Counted from the stretch's first letter, positions 32,733-41,480 are shown. The stretch: DNA of 64,000 nucleotides from Bacteroidaceae bacterium (GCA_017555875.1 JAFZFN010000014.1:1-64000), one strand, 5' to 3'. Notes: generated by a model not told the origin, from the letters alone. Program-made: numbers and translations.

Positions 32733-34004
32733 TCAACACGTAACCATAAAGATATGTTTACCCTGCTCGAAAGCATAGCTGACCTTGAGCTTGCTAGCCT
32801 CGCAGATGGCCTTGACGATGGAGAGCCCCAAGCCATTGGATCCTCGCTTGTCCTGATGACCACGGTAGAAGCGGTCAAAGAGGCGCTCACCATCGAGAGG
32901 CGCCCCCTCACTGGTGTTGGCGATGCTCAGTGCCCCCTCCTTTATATATATATCGATGCTGGCATGAGGCTGACTATGGATGTAGGCATTGCGCAAGAGG
33001 TTGCTCACGAGCGAAGCCATCAGCTCATCGTTGGCAAGGAGGGTCCATTGTCCTTTCTCGTAGAGGGAGATGGTGATGTCCTTCGATGCATACACCTCAG
33101 AAAGCATCTCGAGCTGTCGATGTAGCTTAGCGTTGATGTCCACTTCGGTGTGCTCGATGTACTGGTTGTTCTCGATCTTGGAGAGAAACAATAGGGTCTT
33201 GTTGAGGCGGATGAGTTCCCCTATGGTCTGCTGCATCTTGGCCAGCTCCATGAGTTGCTGCTCGGTGAGGGAGGCATCGTCCATCATCAGCTCTATGCGG
33301 TTCTGACATACCGCCAAGGGAGTCTGCAGCTCGTGCGAAGCATCGCCGATGAAGCGGCGCTCACGCTCGTAGACCTCCTCGATGCGACGGATACACTCGG
33401 TGACAGACTGATTGAGTTGCTCAAACTCGGTCACGTCGGTGACATTGTCGAGCGGTTCGGGGCGACCTATGACGTAGGAGTCAAGGTAGCGCAGCACCTT
33501 ATAGAGCGGACGAGTGTGGCGCACGAAGACCCATGCAAACACCCCTATCACTACGAGCAGCATCACCACGAGCAGGATGAGCGTAGATACGAGTATGGTG
33601 CTGATGACCTCGTTGCGCTCATAGACTGGAGTCTTCACCGTAAGCTTCCAGCAGGTGCCGTCATGATGCTCAAAGATGGTGTGCATCACACGCGCTGGCT
33701 CCTCCTCGAGGCGTGAGGGCACGTAGACGTTCTTGTACTCATACTCCACCTTGCGCTCCATGGTCATCTCCTCGGGAGTGATCTGGCGCATGTAGTAGGT
33801 GTTGTTGGAGGCATCGGCAGAGTCGGGGAGCTCCTCGCCCGAGAGCCATTGGCGTATGATATGCTCAGAGTAGACCTCGAGCTGGTCGTCTATCTCGTCG
33901 ATGAGTTCGTCGGTGAGGATAAAGTAAAACGCCACCGACCACACCCCAAAGATGAGGAGTAGGGGTGCGATGAGGTGGCGTATGGCATGGGTGGTGAGCT
34001 TCAT
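32733..34004 (-). CDS. sensor histidine kinase
   Basis: A 423-residue inner-membrane kinase. Helix 1 is at 11-30 and helix 2 at 136-160, enclosing a periplasmic sensor of about 105 residues; a HAMP-like linker follows; the H-box FIGDASHELQTPL has the phospho-acceptor His224; the ATPase part has the N-box LVSNLLRNAYIHS and G-box NGLGLSIVKAICE. It should autophosphorylate and pass phosphate to a response regulator, yet none is adjacent. Instead its ATG overlaps the stop of an aminopeptidase P gene by 4 bp (ATGA), so the two are translationally coupled. Confidence 0.93.
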   Translation of the reverse strand: MKLTTHAIRHLIAPLLLIFGVWSVAFYFILTDELIDEIDDQLEVYSEHIIRQWLSGEELPDSADASNNTYYMRQITPEEMTMERKVEYEYKNVYVPSRLEEEPARVMHTIFEHHDGTCWKLTVKTPVYERNEVISTILVSTLILLVVMLLVVIGVFAWVFVRHTRPLYKVLRYLDSYVIGRPEPLDNVTDVTEFEQLNQSVTECIRRIEEVYERERRFIGDASHELQTPLAVCQNRIELMMDDASLTEQQLMELAKMQQTIGELIRLNKTLLFLSKIENNQYIEHTEVDINAKLHRQLEMLSEVYASKDITISLYEKGQWTLLANDELMASLVSNLLRNAYIHSQPHASIDIYIKEGALSIANTSEGAPLDGERLFDRFYRGHQDKRGSNGLGLSIVKAICEASKLKVSYAFEQGKHIFMVTC

Positions 34005-35389
34005 AGGCGATTACATTCGGCCTCGATCTCCTCTGTCGTGCAGGGCTTGTGAGGACCGAGGTGACGTGATCCGTCGGCAGTGATGAGGTAGTCCTCTTCG
34101 TTGCGTATGCCGCCAAAGTCTCTCCATGCATCGAGCTTGTCGTAGCAGATGAAGTCGGTAAACTGCTTCTCCGCTTTCCACTTGTCGATGAGCTCGGGGA
34201 TGAAGTAGATACCCGGCTCGATGGTGAAGACGAAGCCCGGCTCGAGAGTGCGTGCAAGGCGCAATGACTTGAATCCAAACTGGGTGCTCTTGGGCTGTCC
34301 GTCGTAGCCTACATAGACCTCGCCAAGATTCTCCATGTCGTGTACGTCGAGACCCATCATATGACCCAGGCCGTGAGGCATGAAGAGGGCATAGGCACCG
34401 ACGCGAGCAGCCTCGGCAGGGTCGCCCTTGAGGAGTCCGAGCTCCTTCATCCCCTTACATATCTCAGTGACAGCCATCATGTGTACCTCGCGGTAGGTGA
34501 TGCCAGGGCGCAGTGCAGCTACAGCTGTGCGGTAGGCACGGAGGTTGATGTCGTAGACGATTTTCTGTCGCTCGGTGAAGTGTCCCGACACGGGCATCGT
34601 AGAGGTGAGGTCACCGGCATAGTGCATGGTGTTCTCGGCACCCGCATCGAGGAGGAAGAGCTGTCCCTCCTTGAGCACGTTGCTGTGGCAGTGGTTGTGC
34701 AAGGTCTGTCCATTGATGGTGGCGATGACAGGGAACGAGAGTCCTCCTCCATCTCTCATGGCCACCTCGGTGACTGCTGCTGCCACCTCGCTCTCCTTGA
34801 TGCCTGGGCGCACCACACGCATGGCGGTCTTGTGCATCTCTACGCTAGTGGCCACAGCCTGCTCTATCTGTGCTATCTCCTCCTCGCTCTTGTAGTTGCG
34901 CTGGTCCACCACGGCGCGTATGAAGGGCACCGATGATCCTGCAGCCACCTCAGCGGGTTGCTTGCCCAGGAGCTCGGCCAGCCACAGCTTGTGGTCGCCA
35001 CGGTAGGGTGGGAGATAGTGTATGGGCTGATGCTTGGCAACAGCACGGTCGAGATAGCTCTTGAGCTCGCTCATGGGCAATGTCTCACGGATGCCTACGC
35101 GCTCGCTCTTCTCACTGATGGTAGGCTGTATGCCCATCCAGATGATGCTGTCGATGGTGAGTTCGTCGCCAAAGATGATCTCGCGGTCCTCATCGATGTC
35201 GATGATGGCTGCAAGGCCAGCATAGTCGGAGCCGAAGAAGTAGAGGAACGTCGAGTCCTGACGATAGTGATAGGTGTTGTCGGCATAGTTCATGCCACAC
35301 TCGTCGTTGCCCAGGAAGAGCAACAGGCCGCTCCCAAGCGTCTCTTTCAGCTGCTGGCGGCGACGGATATAAGTTTCTTTTGCAAACAT
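34001..35389 (-). CDS. pepP: aminopeptidase P family protein (M24)
   Basis: A 462-residue protein with an N-terminal creatinase-like domain (about 1-170, LFLGNDECGMNYADNTYHYR, DSTFLYFFGSDYAGLAAIID) and a C-terminal pita-bread M24 domain. The metal ligands are visible: Asp in FLLDAGAENTMHYAGD and in the same loop, His in MPHGLGHMMGLDVHD, Glu in FTIEPGIYF and Glu in GGIRNEEDYLIT. It removes an N-terminal residue before proline (Xaa-Pro) and is cytosolic. Its stop overlaps the histidine kinase start. Confidence 0.94.
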   Translation of the reverse strand: MFAKETYIRRRQQLKETLGSGLLLFLGNDECGMNYADNTYHYRQDSTFLYFFGSDYAGLAAIIDIDEDREIIFGDELTIDSIIWMGIQPTISEKSERVGIRETLPMSELKSYLDRAVAKHQPIHYLPPYRGDHKLWLAELLGKQPAEVAAGSSVPFIRAVVDQRNYKSEEEIAQIEQAVATSVEMHKTAMRVVRPGIKESEVAAAVTEVAMRDGGGLSFPVIATINGQTLHNHCHSNVLKEGQLFLLDAGAENTMHYAGDLTSTMPVSGHFTERQKIVYDINLRAYRTAVAALRPGITYREVHMMAVTEICKGMKELGLLKGDPAEAARVGAYALFMPHGLGHMMGLDVHDMENLGEVYVGYDGQPKSTQFGFKSLRLARTLEPGFVFTIEPGIYFIPELIDKWKAEKQFTDFICYDKLDAWRDFGGIRNEEDYLITADGSRHLGPHKPCTTEEIEAECNRL

Positions 35390-35579
35390 GATTTTTAAAA
35401 TTTACTATTTGACAATTTACTATTTACTATTTATTTACTATTTTGCTATTTAATATTTTTTTTCTGTGTATTCAGAATTCCCTGCACTGTCCCCTCTTTA
35501 AGGGGGACGAGGCCGAAGGCCGGGTGGGGGTCTAAGGAGAGGGTTGGGGTGAGGCTTCCATCTTCTCTCTCAACTCTCA
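35390..35579. repeat. low-complexity spacer with hairpin and GC-rich repeat
   Basis: Contains runs of tttactattt (35400-35450), then cccctctttaaggggg (35490-35506) and GAGGCCGAAGGCCG (35509-35522) with a ggtgggggt tail, a kind of repeat also seen near 56.0-56.2 kb. It may serve as a terminator for the glycosyltransferase-peptidase boundary. Confidence 0.45.
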
Positions 35580-36845
35580 TCACTCATTCTTTCCAGTCAC
35601 TCGGTTGTATATCCCGATGTACTTCATGGCAACGCTGTTCTCCCCATAGGTGTTCACCGCCTTACGTGCAGCTTCCCGACTGAGCACCTCATACTCTCCC
35701 TCGGTGAGCAGCCAGCTGATGCCATCGGCCAGGTCACCCACATTCTTATATTCGGCCACGTAGCCATTGTGCAGGTGGTCTATCATCTCGGGGATGCCTC
35801 CCACGTTGAACCCTATGCAGGGCACTCCACATGCCATGGCCTCGACCACGGTGTTGGGCAGATTGTCCTGCAGCGAGGGTACGGCATAGAGGTCCACGGC
35901 ATTGTACACGTCTATCATCTTCTTCTCGTCAGCGATGTATCCCATCGGGTACACCTTGATAGGCAACCCCTCATACATGGCGATATTCATGTCCTTGCCC
36001 ACGATGACGAGCCCCAGCTGCTCTCTCCACTCGGGGCGCTGTGTGGTGAGTCGTGCGATGGCCTCGCCGAGGTAGTGAAATCCCTTGCGCTCGTCGCTCA
36101 GCATGTGTGAGCTGAAGAGCACGAGCCTCTTGTCGTCGGGCAAGCCGAGTGCCTGGCGTGCCAGCTTCTTGCTGCGCGGACGGAAGAGGTTGGTGTTGAT
36201 GGGGTTGGGTATGCAGCTTATCTTGTGCCCCTGCAGCAGTCGACTATTGCTGGCCATGTTGCCCAGCCAGCGGCTACATGCCACGAAGCGCAGGTGTGTG
36301 CCCTGTAGCAGCTGAGCCTTGTGCTCGAAGGTGCGGAAGGCCATGTCGCGCTGCTTGCGGCTGCTGATCTGCGGACAGTCGTGGCAGTGTGTAGTGTATC
36401 GGTCACAGTCGTGTGCATAGTGACACACCCCCGTGAAGGGCCACATGTCGTGCAGTGTCCACACGATGGGCTTACCCGAAGCGATGATCTTCTCTATGGA
36501 CGAGAGCGACAGCATGCCGTCGTTGACCCAATGCAGGTGTACGACATCGGCCTGATGAAACTCGGGCAGCTCGGTGATGTCGCCCCCAGCGCGTCCGAGG
36601 TCGATGCGGTAGACCCTATTGCGGCGGAAGTGAGTGTGCCACGCCACAGCCATGCGCTCCCACAGCATCGAGAGCCGTGTCGCGAGGCTGCGCTCTGCCA
36701 CCACGGTCGTGAGCTGCTCGGTACTCTTGCTGCGCACCAGCATCTTGGCCTTGATGCCATTGTTCTTCAAGGCTTCGGTGAGTCGGTAGGCTGCTATGGC
36801 AGGTCCTCCCTGACGCTCGGTGGTGTTGATGATGAGTACGCGCAT
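35580..36845 (-). CDS. glycosyltransferase family 4 (GT-B)
   Basis: A 421-residue GT-B fold protein. The N-terminal half starts MRVLIINTTERQGGPAIAAYR (sugar-acceptor glycine loop) and contains VVHLHWVNDGMLSLSSI and WTLHDMWPFTGVCHYAHDC, typical of Bacteroidales exopolysaccharide transferases; the C-terminal half has the nucleotide-sugar site VPSLQDNLPNTVVEAMACG (E-x7-E). It adds a sugar to a surface glycan or O-antigen; donor and acceptor are unknown. A repeat-rich spacer separates it from a second GT4 gene on the same strand. Confidence 0.93.
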   Translation of the reverse strand: MRVLIINTTERQGGPAIAAYRLTEALKNNGIKAKMLVRSKSTEQLTTVVAERSLATRLSMLWERMAVAWHTHFRRNRVYRIDLGRAGGDITELPEFHQADVVHLHWVNDGMLSLSSIEKIIASGKPIVWTLHDMWPFTGVCHYAHDCDRYTTHCHDCPQISSRKQRDMAFRTFEHKAQLLQGTHLRFVACSRWLGNMASNSRLLQGHKISCIPNPINTNLFRPRSKKLARQALGLPDDKRLVLFSSHMLSDERKGFHYLGEAIARLTTQRPEWREQLGLVIVGKDMNIAMYEGLPIKVYPMGYIADEKKMIDVYNAVDLYAVPSLQDNLPNTVVEAMACGVPCIGFNVGGIPEMIDHLHNGYVAEYKNVGDLADGISWLLTEGEYEVLSREAARKAVNTYGENSVAMKYIGIYNRVTGKNE

Positions 36846-37016
36846 GGATTAATTTTATTTAACTATTTTTTGGGGAGATAGAGGGAGATAGTCGCTTCGC
36901 TCCTTGGAAGATAAAGGCCGATAGTCTCATCGCGCGAAAGGACATTCGGCATTTAACTCCATATAACTCCATTTAAATCCCTTTATCTCCTAAACAATAT
37001 ATATATAATAGGTGTA
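36846..37016. repeat. short-repeat spacer between two glycosyltransferase genes
   Basis: Repeats of the type ggagatagagggagatag and tttaactccatataactcc / aaatccctttatctcc. The string cctttatctccctttaactcc recurs before the GH20 gene (about 9318-9339). No promoter is obvious. Confidence 0.5.
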
Positions 37017-38156
37017 TCACGATGATTTTTCAGCCACGTCGAGCAGCTGTCTGGTCATGTTGCTCCATGCATACTTGGCCTTCTCCTCGACGATGCCCTC
37101 TCGATAGTCCTCGTCGGTGTGGTGATCCACAAAGTCGACCAATGCATCCGCTATCTCCGCCACGTCGGGCTTCACCACATAGCCCACCTTGCCGTGAGGC
37201 ACGATCTCGGCCAGTCCGCCCACGTCGGTCACCAGCATGGGTCGCTCAAAGTGATAGGCTATCTGTGTGATGCCGCTCTGCGTGGCCGTCTTGTAGGGCT
37301 GTGCCACGAGGTCTGCCGCGGCGAAGTAGTAGCGCACCTTGTCGGCAGGGACAAACTCCTTGCACCACACGATGTGCTCGGCCAGATGGAGCTCCCGCTC
37401 GAGCTGCTCATAGGTGTCGGAATTGCTGTAAAACTCACCCGCCACGATGAGCTTCACCCTCTTGCCACGCAGTCGCTCGTCGGCAAAGGCACGCAGCAGC
37501 AGGTCGAGGCCCTTGTAGTCACGTATGAGTCCGAAGAAGAGGATATACCTCGTGTCGCCATCGAGCCCCAGCACCCTGATGGCCTCCTCGCGCGACACCT
37601 TAGGTCCGAAGTTGTCGTAGAGTGGGTGAGGGGTGAGCCCATGGGGTAGCGAGTCGTCGAAGCTGCGTGCATCGCTGAGCACACTCTCCGACATGGCCAC
37701 ATATCCCCCGAGCGACCTTATCATATATCGCGCGAAGAGTCGGTCGCCGATGCGGTGCTCGTGAGGAACCACATTGTCGAGCAACCCCACCACACGAATC
37801 CTCTTGTCGCGCCTCACCACACGGGCTATGGTGCCCAGGCAAGGTGCCAGGAAGGGAAGCCAGAAGCGTATCATCACCATGTCGGGGCGCTGGCGACGTA
37901 TCTCGCGCCCCACCTTGAGCCAGTTCAGGGGATTGATGGAGTGTACCCTCCTCACGATGTTCAGGTCCTCAGGAGCTGGGCCAGCAGCATACTGTGTAGT
38001 GCCAGGGAAGAGAAATCCCGGGTACTGCAGCGTGAAGGTATAGATGAGAACCTCGTGCCCCTCGCGCTGAAACTCCCTTGCCAGCCGCTCATTGAAGTCC
38101 GCTATGCCTCCGCGGTAGGGATAGGCCGGACCCACTATGATAATGCGCTTCTTCAT
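37017..38156 (-). CDS. glycosyltransferase family 4 (GT-B)
   Basis: A 379-residue GT-B protein: N-terminal RIIIVGPAYPYRGGIADFNERL (GG-x-AxF acceptor loop), central segment GLDGDTRYILFFGLIRDYKG (GT1/GT4 donor half) and AQPYKTATQSGITQIAYHFERP in the donor site, where an E-x7-E glutamate is replaced (TATQSGITQ), a substitution seen in some Bacteroidales members. It should act in surface polysaccharide synthesis with the neighbour at 35.6-36.8 kb. It is the last leftward gene before the candidate origin. Confidence 0.92.
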   Translation of the reverse strand: MKKRIIIVGPAYPYRGGIADFNERLAREFQREGHEVLIYTFTLQYPGFLFPGTTQYAAGPAPEDLNIVRRVHSINPLNWLKVGREIRRQRPDMVMIRFWLPFLAPCLGTIARVVRRDKRIRVVGLLDNVVPHEHRIGDRLFARYMIRSLGGYVAMSESVLSDARSFDDSLPHGLTPHPLYDNFGPKVSREEAIRVLGLDGDTRYILFFGLIRDYKGLDLLLRAFADERLRGKRVKLIVAGEFYSNSDTYEQLERELHLAEHIVWCKEFVPADKVRYYFAAADLVAQPYKTATQSGITQIAYHFERPMLVTDVGGLAEIVPHGKVGYVVKPDVAEIADALVDFVDHHTDEDYREGIVEEKAKYAWSNMTRQLLDVAEKSS

Positions 38157-38179
38157 ACATGTTCATTGTTGCGATATCG

Positions 38180-38211
38180 CAAAGGTAGTGATAAACGAGC
38201 GAATAAACAAC
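38180..38211 (-). promoter_or_regulatory. promoter of the 37-kb glycosyltransferase gene
   Basis: Reverse strand GTTG (38208-38211), 20 bp, TACCTTTG (38180-38187), with the recurring spacer TTTATTCGCTCGTTTATC. Confidence 0.65.
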
Positions 38212-38247
38212 CATCCCGGAAAAAGTTGTTAATAACGGTGGAAAAAT

Positions 38248-38640
38248 AGTGGATAAAAAAACGCTTTAAAATTTGGAGTATTGCCAACGACGAATTGATA
38301 ATCAAGAAATCCAAACCGCCAAAAAAGTTTATTCTTTTTTTATAATGACTTTTCAGCATCACTTTTCACCAGTTTTGACCTTGTCCTTCGACCCAAAATT
38401 ATCCACTCCACCCATTATCCACAGCCTGTGGACAACCCTCGCGTAAGCGCTGATAGTCAGCCATAAACCCCTCATTTTTGCTGTGGACAACCTGTTGATA
38501 GCGCAAGACCTAATGTGGGGTACGAGATATGCAAATCAGGGAGCATTTATTTATCCACCCTTTCCACAGGCTATCATCATACCCATAAGTTTTTTTAAAA
38601 AAGGATAAAGAAGAAAAATATATTTAGTAATGTTGAAAAC
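38248..38640. other. candidate chromosomal replication origin (DnaA-box cluster)
   Basis: Within about 310 bp are six DnaA boxes at or one mismatch from TTATCCACA: 38248-38256 (reverse, TTATCCACT), 38399-38407 (TTATCCACT), 38415-38423 (perfect), 38427-38435 and 38482-38490 (both reverse, TTGTCCACA) and 38551-38559 (TTATCCACC). Weaker ones are at 38560-38568 and 38717-38725. AT-rich stretches flank them (38310-38345 and 38581-38632, with ttttttaaaa), a possible unwinding element. The region has no gene, and gene orientation switches from leftward to rightward around it. dnaA is not adjacent, which is common in Bacteroidota. Confidence 0.65.
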
Positions 38641-38708
38641 CGAATGTACAGCCACGTTCGATGGCGCCATAGCCGCGAAGTGGGGGTAAGTGGTCCTATT
38701 ATATATGA

Positions 38709-38738
38709 TAAAGGAGTTATCCATGGGCAACTCCTTTA
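38709..38738 (-). terminator. terminator after the sir2 gene
   Basis: TAAAGGAGTT (38709-38718) pairs perfectly with AACTCCTTTA (38729-38738); an AT-rich run follows on the reverse strand. Confidence 0.7.
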
Positions 38739-38774
38739 TTCTTGAACGATACAATCCGTCAGCGAGACCAGCCT

Positions 38775-39476
38775 TCACTCCCCATCGAGCAGTGCCACGA
38801 GCTCACGCATCCCCTGCGAAGCCCCCTTCTTGATGACATGCACAGGCAGTCCGTAGGGCACCCTTACCTCGGCAGGGTCGATGAGATAGATCTGTGCATC
38901 GCTCTTCGTAAACTGTATGAGTCCAGCCGCAGGGTACACATTGAGCGAAGTGCCTATGATGATGAGCGCGTCGGCCTGCATCACATGGTCGGCAGCCACC
39001 TCGATAGCGGGCACCTCCTCGCCAAACCACACGATGTAGGGGCGCAGCTGGCTACCGTCCTCAGCGCAGTCGCCCAGGTGCACCTCATACTCCTCGGGGC
39101 TCAACTCGCGTATATATTGAGGATTGTTGGGCTCCAGGCTCGATGTCACCTTGGTGAGCTCGCCATGCAGGTGTATCACATGTGTGCTCCCCGCCCGCTC
39201 GTGCAGGTTGTCCACATTCTGCGTCACCACCGTCACCTCATATCTCTCCTCCAATGCTGCCACGAGTCGATGCCCCTCGTTGGGCTCCACGGTGAGCAGC
39301 TGCATGCGCCGTGCATTGTAGAAGTCTGTCACGAGCTGTGGGTTGCGTCTGTACCCCTCGGGTGTAGCCACATCCTCTACGGGGTACTTGTCCCATAGTC
39401 CGCCCGCATCGCGGAAGGTGCTGATACCGCTCTCGGCACTCATGCCGGCACCTGTGAGCACTACGATCTTCTTCAT
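38775..39476 (-). CDS. cobB: NAD-dependent protein deacylase (Sir2/CobB type)
   Basis: Start taken at the ATG at 39476 (MKKIVVLTGAGMSAESGIST, 233 residues). The NAD site GAGMSAESGIPTFR-like is present, with catalytic His104 in HVIHLHGEL and the TQNVDNLHERAGS loop. Y53-N-A-R56 is the Y-x2-R motif of SIRT5/CobB-type enzymes, which favour succinyl or malonyl lysine. The four zinc cysteines are missing (one Cys only, in GDCAEDG), so this is a zinc-less variant, as in several bacterial sirtuins. It flanks the candidate origin. Confidence 0.93.
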   Translation of the reverse strand: MKKIVVLTGAGMSAESGISTFRDAGGLWDKYPVEDVATPEGYRRNPQLVTDFYNARRMQLLTVEPNEGHRLVAALEERYEVTVVTQNVDNLHERAGSTHVIHLHGELTKVTSSLEPNNPQYIRELSPEEYEVHLGDCAEDGSQLRPYIVWFGEEVPAIEVAADHVMQADALIIIGTSLNVYPAAGLIQFTKSDAQIYLIDPAEVRVPYGLPVHVIKKGASQGMRELVALLDGE

Positions 39477-39548
39477 GGTCTGTGTCGTATTTTTATTGTT
39501 ATCAAATCTTCCCATTCTCATCATCCCCTTTCCCTGAGGATGCTATGG

Positions 39549-40100
39549 TCATCTCTTCGTGGCCAGATATTTCCATAGCGGAGCCGCCATCAAGGCCTGC
39601 TTCATCTCGTCCTGCTCGAGCAGCGCCCTCACCTCCTCCTCCGTGAGCAGGTGCACGGTGAGGTCCTCGGTCTCCTCGAGGTGCTGTGTCGACACCCGCT
39701 CCACATCCGTAGCGAGGAAGCAATGCGTGAGGTTTGTTATCGTGCCCGGGTTGGCGCTGATGGTCATCCACCGTTGCCAGTGGCCACCGCCATAGCCCGT
39801 CTCCTCATAGAGCTCGCGGCGCGCACTCTCCATCGGGTCTTCGCCCGCCTCACACACCCCTGCACACAGCTCCATGAGTGTCTCCTGCAGTCCGTGGCGA
39901 TACTGTCGTACCATCACAAACCTCCCCTCCCGAGTAATGGCGATCACGTTCACCCAATCGGGATATTCCAGGATGTAATACTCAGGGTTCTCTGCCCCCG
40001 TAGGCAGCTTCACATGGTCGCGCCGTGCCGTGAGCCACGGTCTGCGTATCAGGTACTCGGTGGAGAGTATCTCCCACTTGCGGTCATCGGTGTTGTTCAT
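39549..40100 (-). CDS. NUDIX hydrolase, ADP-ribose pyrophosphatase-like
   Basis: Start taken at 40100 (MNNTDDRKWEILSTEYLIRR, 183 residues) because the promoter lies at 40120-40150. The NUDIX box is complete: G-V-C-E-A-G-E-x7-RELYEETGY. N-terminal features (EYLIRRPWLTARRDHVKLPTG, EYPDWVNVIAITREGRFVMV) match ADP-ribose pyrophosphatases; VRQYRHGLQETLMELCAGV precedes the box. It should hydrolyse ADP-ribose or a nucleoside diphosphate-X, consistent with the Sir2 gene 72 bp downstream. Confidence 0.9.
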   Translation of the reverse strand: MNNTDDRKWEILSTEYLIRRPWLTARRDHVKLPTGAENPEYYILEYPDWVNVIAITREGRFVMVRQYRHGLQETLMELCAGVCEAGEDPMESARRELYEETGYGGGHWQRWMTISANPGTITNLTHCFLATDVERVSTQHLEETEDLTVHLLTEEEVRALLEQDEMKQALMAAPLWKYLATKR

Positions 40101-40119
40101 CGTATCTCTCATTTTGCCG

Positions 40120-40150
40120 TAAAGGTACGAAGAAGCGAGCGAAATATAAA
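40120..40150 (-). promoter_or_regulatory. promoter of the NUDIX gene
   Basis: Reverse strand TTTA (40147-40150), 19 bp, TACCTTTA (40120-40127), with the recurring spacer atttcgctcgcttcttcg. Confidence 0.55.
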
Positions 40151-40239
40151 GCCTGCTCAGATATTTTTTCGTCATTCAGATTTCCCGAAGGCGTAGTCCA
40201 CTGTTACGAAGCACGAAAATGCGATTTACCCCCTCTCCC

Positions 40240-40672
40240 CAGGTGGCAAAAGTTCATAAATAGGTTGGCAATGGCACAGCGCAGCGAGAGCAGAGTCAAG
40301 CTTGCTTGTACTCTGCCGAGCAAGCAAGCCATCATGAAGTTCTCTTCATACTGGCAGAGCTCGGAGTAGTTAATCACAAATTACACTCAATATTATTGTT
40401 TACAAAAAATATAACAACCATGTCTCCAACATATTGCATCTTTTTTTCAAACTTTTTCGACGGCTTGAAAAAAAATTATCACTATAGTGAAAAAATTTTT
40501 TCAACAAAGCGAAAAAAAATTTTCAAGCCTATGAAAAATAAAATTGGAAGGCTACAAACCACAAAAATCGTTTATCCATTTTTTCCAACTCCTTTCGCTT
40601 CTACCAGTATGAAGCCAATACCAAACGAAGTTCGCTGCCAATGCCAACCTATTTATGAACTTTTGTAACCTG
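40240..40672. mobile_element. MITE-like element, 433 bp, with 37-bp terminal inverted repeats
   Basis: The left end (40240-40276) and the reverse complement of the right end (40636-40672) agree at 34 of 37 positions; the inner 30 differ at one. The ends read CAGGTnnCAAAAGTTCATAAATAGG and on. Inside are AT-rich runs and smaller palindromes: GGCTTGAAAA (40462-40471) against TTTTCAAGCC (40520-40529), TCACTATAGTGA (40479-40490) and a gcagagt / actctgc pair. No transposase and no clear target duplication. An open frame of 120 codons inside has no protein character. Confidence 0.6.
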
Positions 40673-40685
40673 AAAAGCGACAAAA

Positions 40686-41470
40686 ATCGCCCATTTCATC
40701 GAGAAGCGACACCTTAAATTCCGTGTGGGGTACAAATTTGTACCCCTCACCAATTCCTTTCCACGGATGGCAAGAGACATGCAACGAATTGCGCTTCAAT
40801 AGAGGGTATACTCCGTATAGTACAATCCATTCCCTCAAAGAAAGCCGAACCCTTCAAACGATGGTTGGCACAGGTGGGTGCCGAACGCATTCATCAGATG
40901 CAAGACCCCTAGCTGGGCATACAGCAGTCGCTCATGGATTACAAACGACTGGGCTACTCGGACAACTGGATAAACCAACGTCTCAAAAGCATTGAGATAC
41001 GCAAAGACCTCACCGACCAGTGGAAGGCTCACAACGTAAAGGAGGGAGTAGGCTATGCCACGCTCACCGACATCATATATCAGGCATGGGCAGGACTCAC
41101 TGCTCGCGAATATAAACATCTTAAGGGATTGCATCAAGAGAACTTGAGGGATAATATGCCGACGCGGTATGAAAGCGTCGGTTGCGACGACTGCCGGTTT
41201 ATCGGCACAAAGGAGTCTGCCTAGGCAGTCGAGGAGTTGGTGATGAATATGCTTGCCGAGCTTACCGCCACTAATATCACTAAAGAGGAACACCCTCTGA
41301 CGATGCACGAGCACGCCCAAGTGGCCGCACGAGGAGGATCGGTAGCACGCGTGGCCAAAGAAGCTTTCGAAGAGCAAACAGGCAAAAAGGTGGTGACATC
41401 ACTCAATATGAAGCAATACCTCGATGCCCAACAACCGACATTAGGACTTGAACAAGATACAGAAGAATAA
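40686..41470 (+). pseudogene. decayed BRO-N / DinD-like antirepressor family gene
   Basis: Pieces in different frames add up to a BRO-N protein: SRSDTLNSVWGTN (from about 40692), then after a frame change near 40765 DGKRHATNCASIEGILRI and SIPSKKAEPFKRWLAQVGAE, a stop at 40910, then SLMDYKRLGYSDNWINQRLK, LTAREYKHLKGLHQENLRDN, a second stop at 41222 and an end near LGLEQDTEE (41470). Between NLRDN and NMLAEL an insert of about 75 bp carries two hairpins (41159-41181 and 41188-41231). The family includes phage antirepressors and SOS genes. Two stops and a frameshift make it inactive. Confidence 0.8.
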
Positions 41471-41480
41471 CCCCCCATTT

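Noticed and set aside
40306-40668. 120-codon open frame across the MITE-like element
   Set aside because: Low-complexity, lysine- and phenylalanine-rich translation from poly-A/T runs, and its end lies in the inverted repeat.
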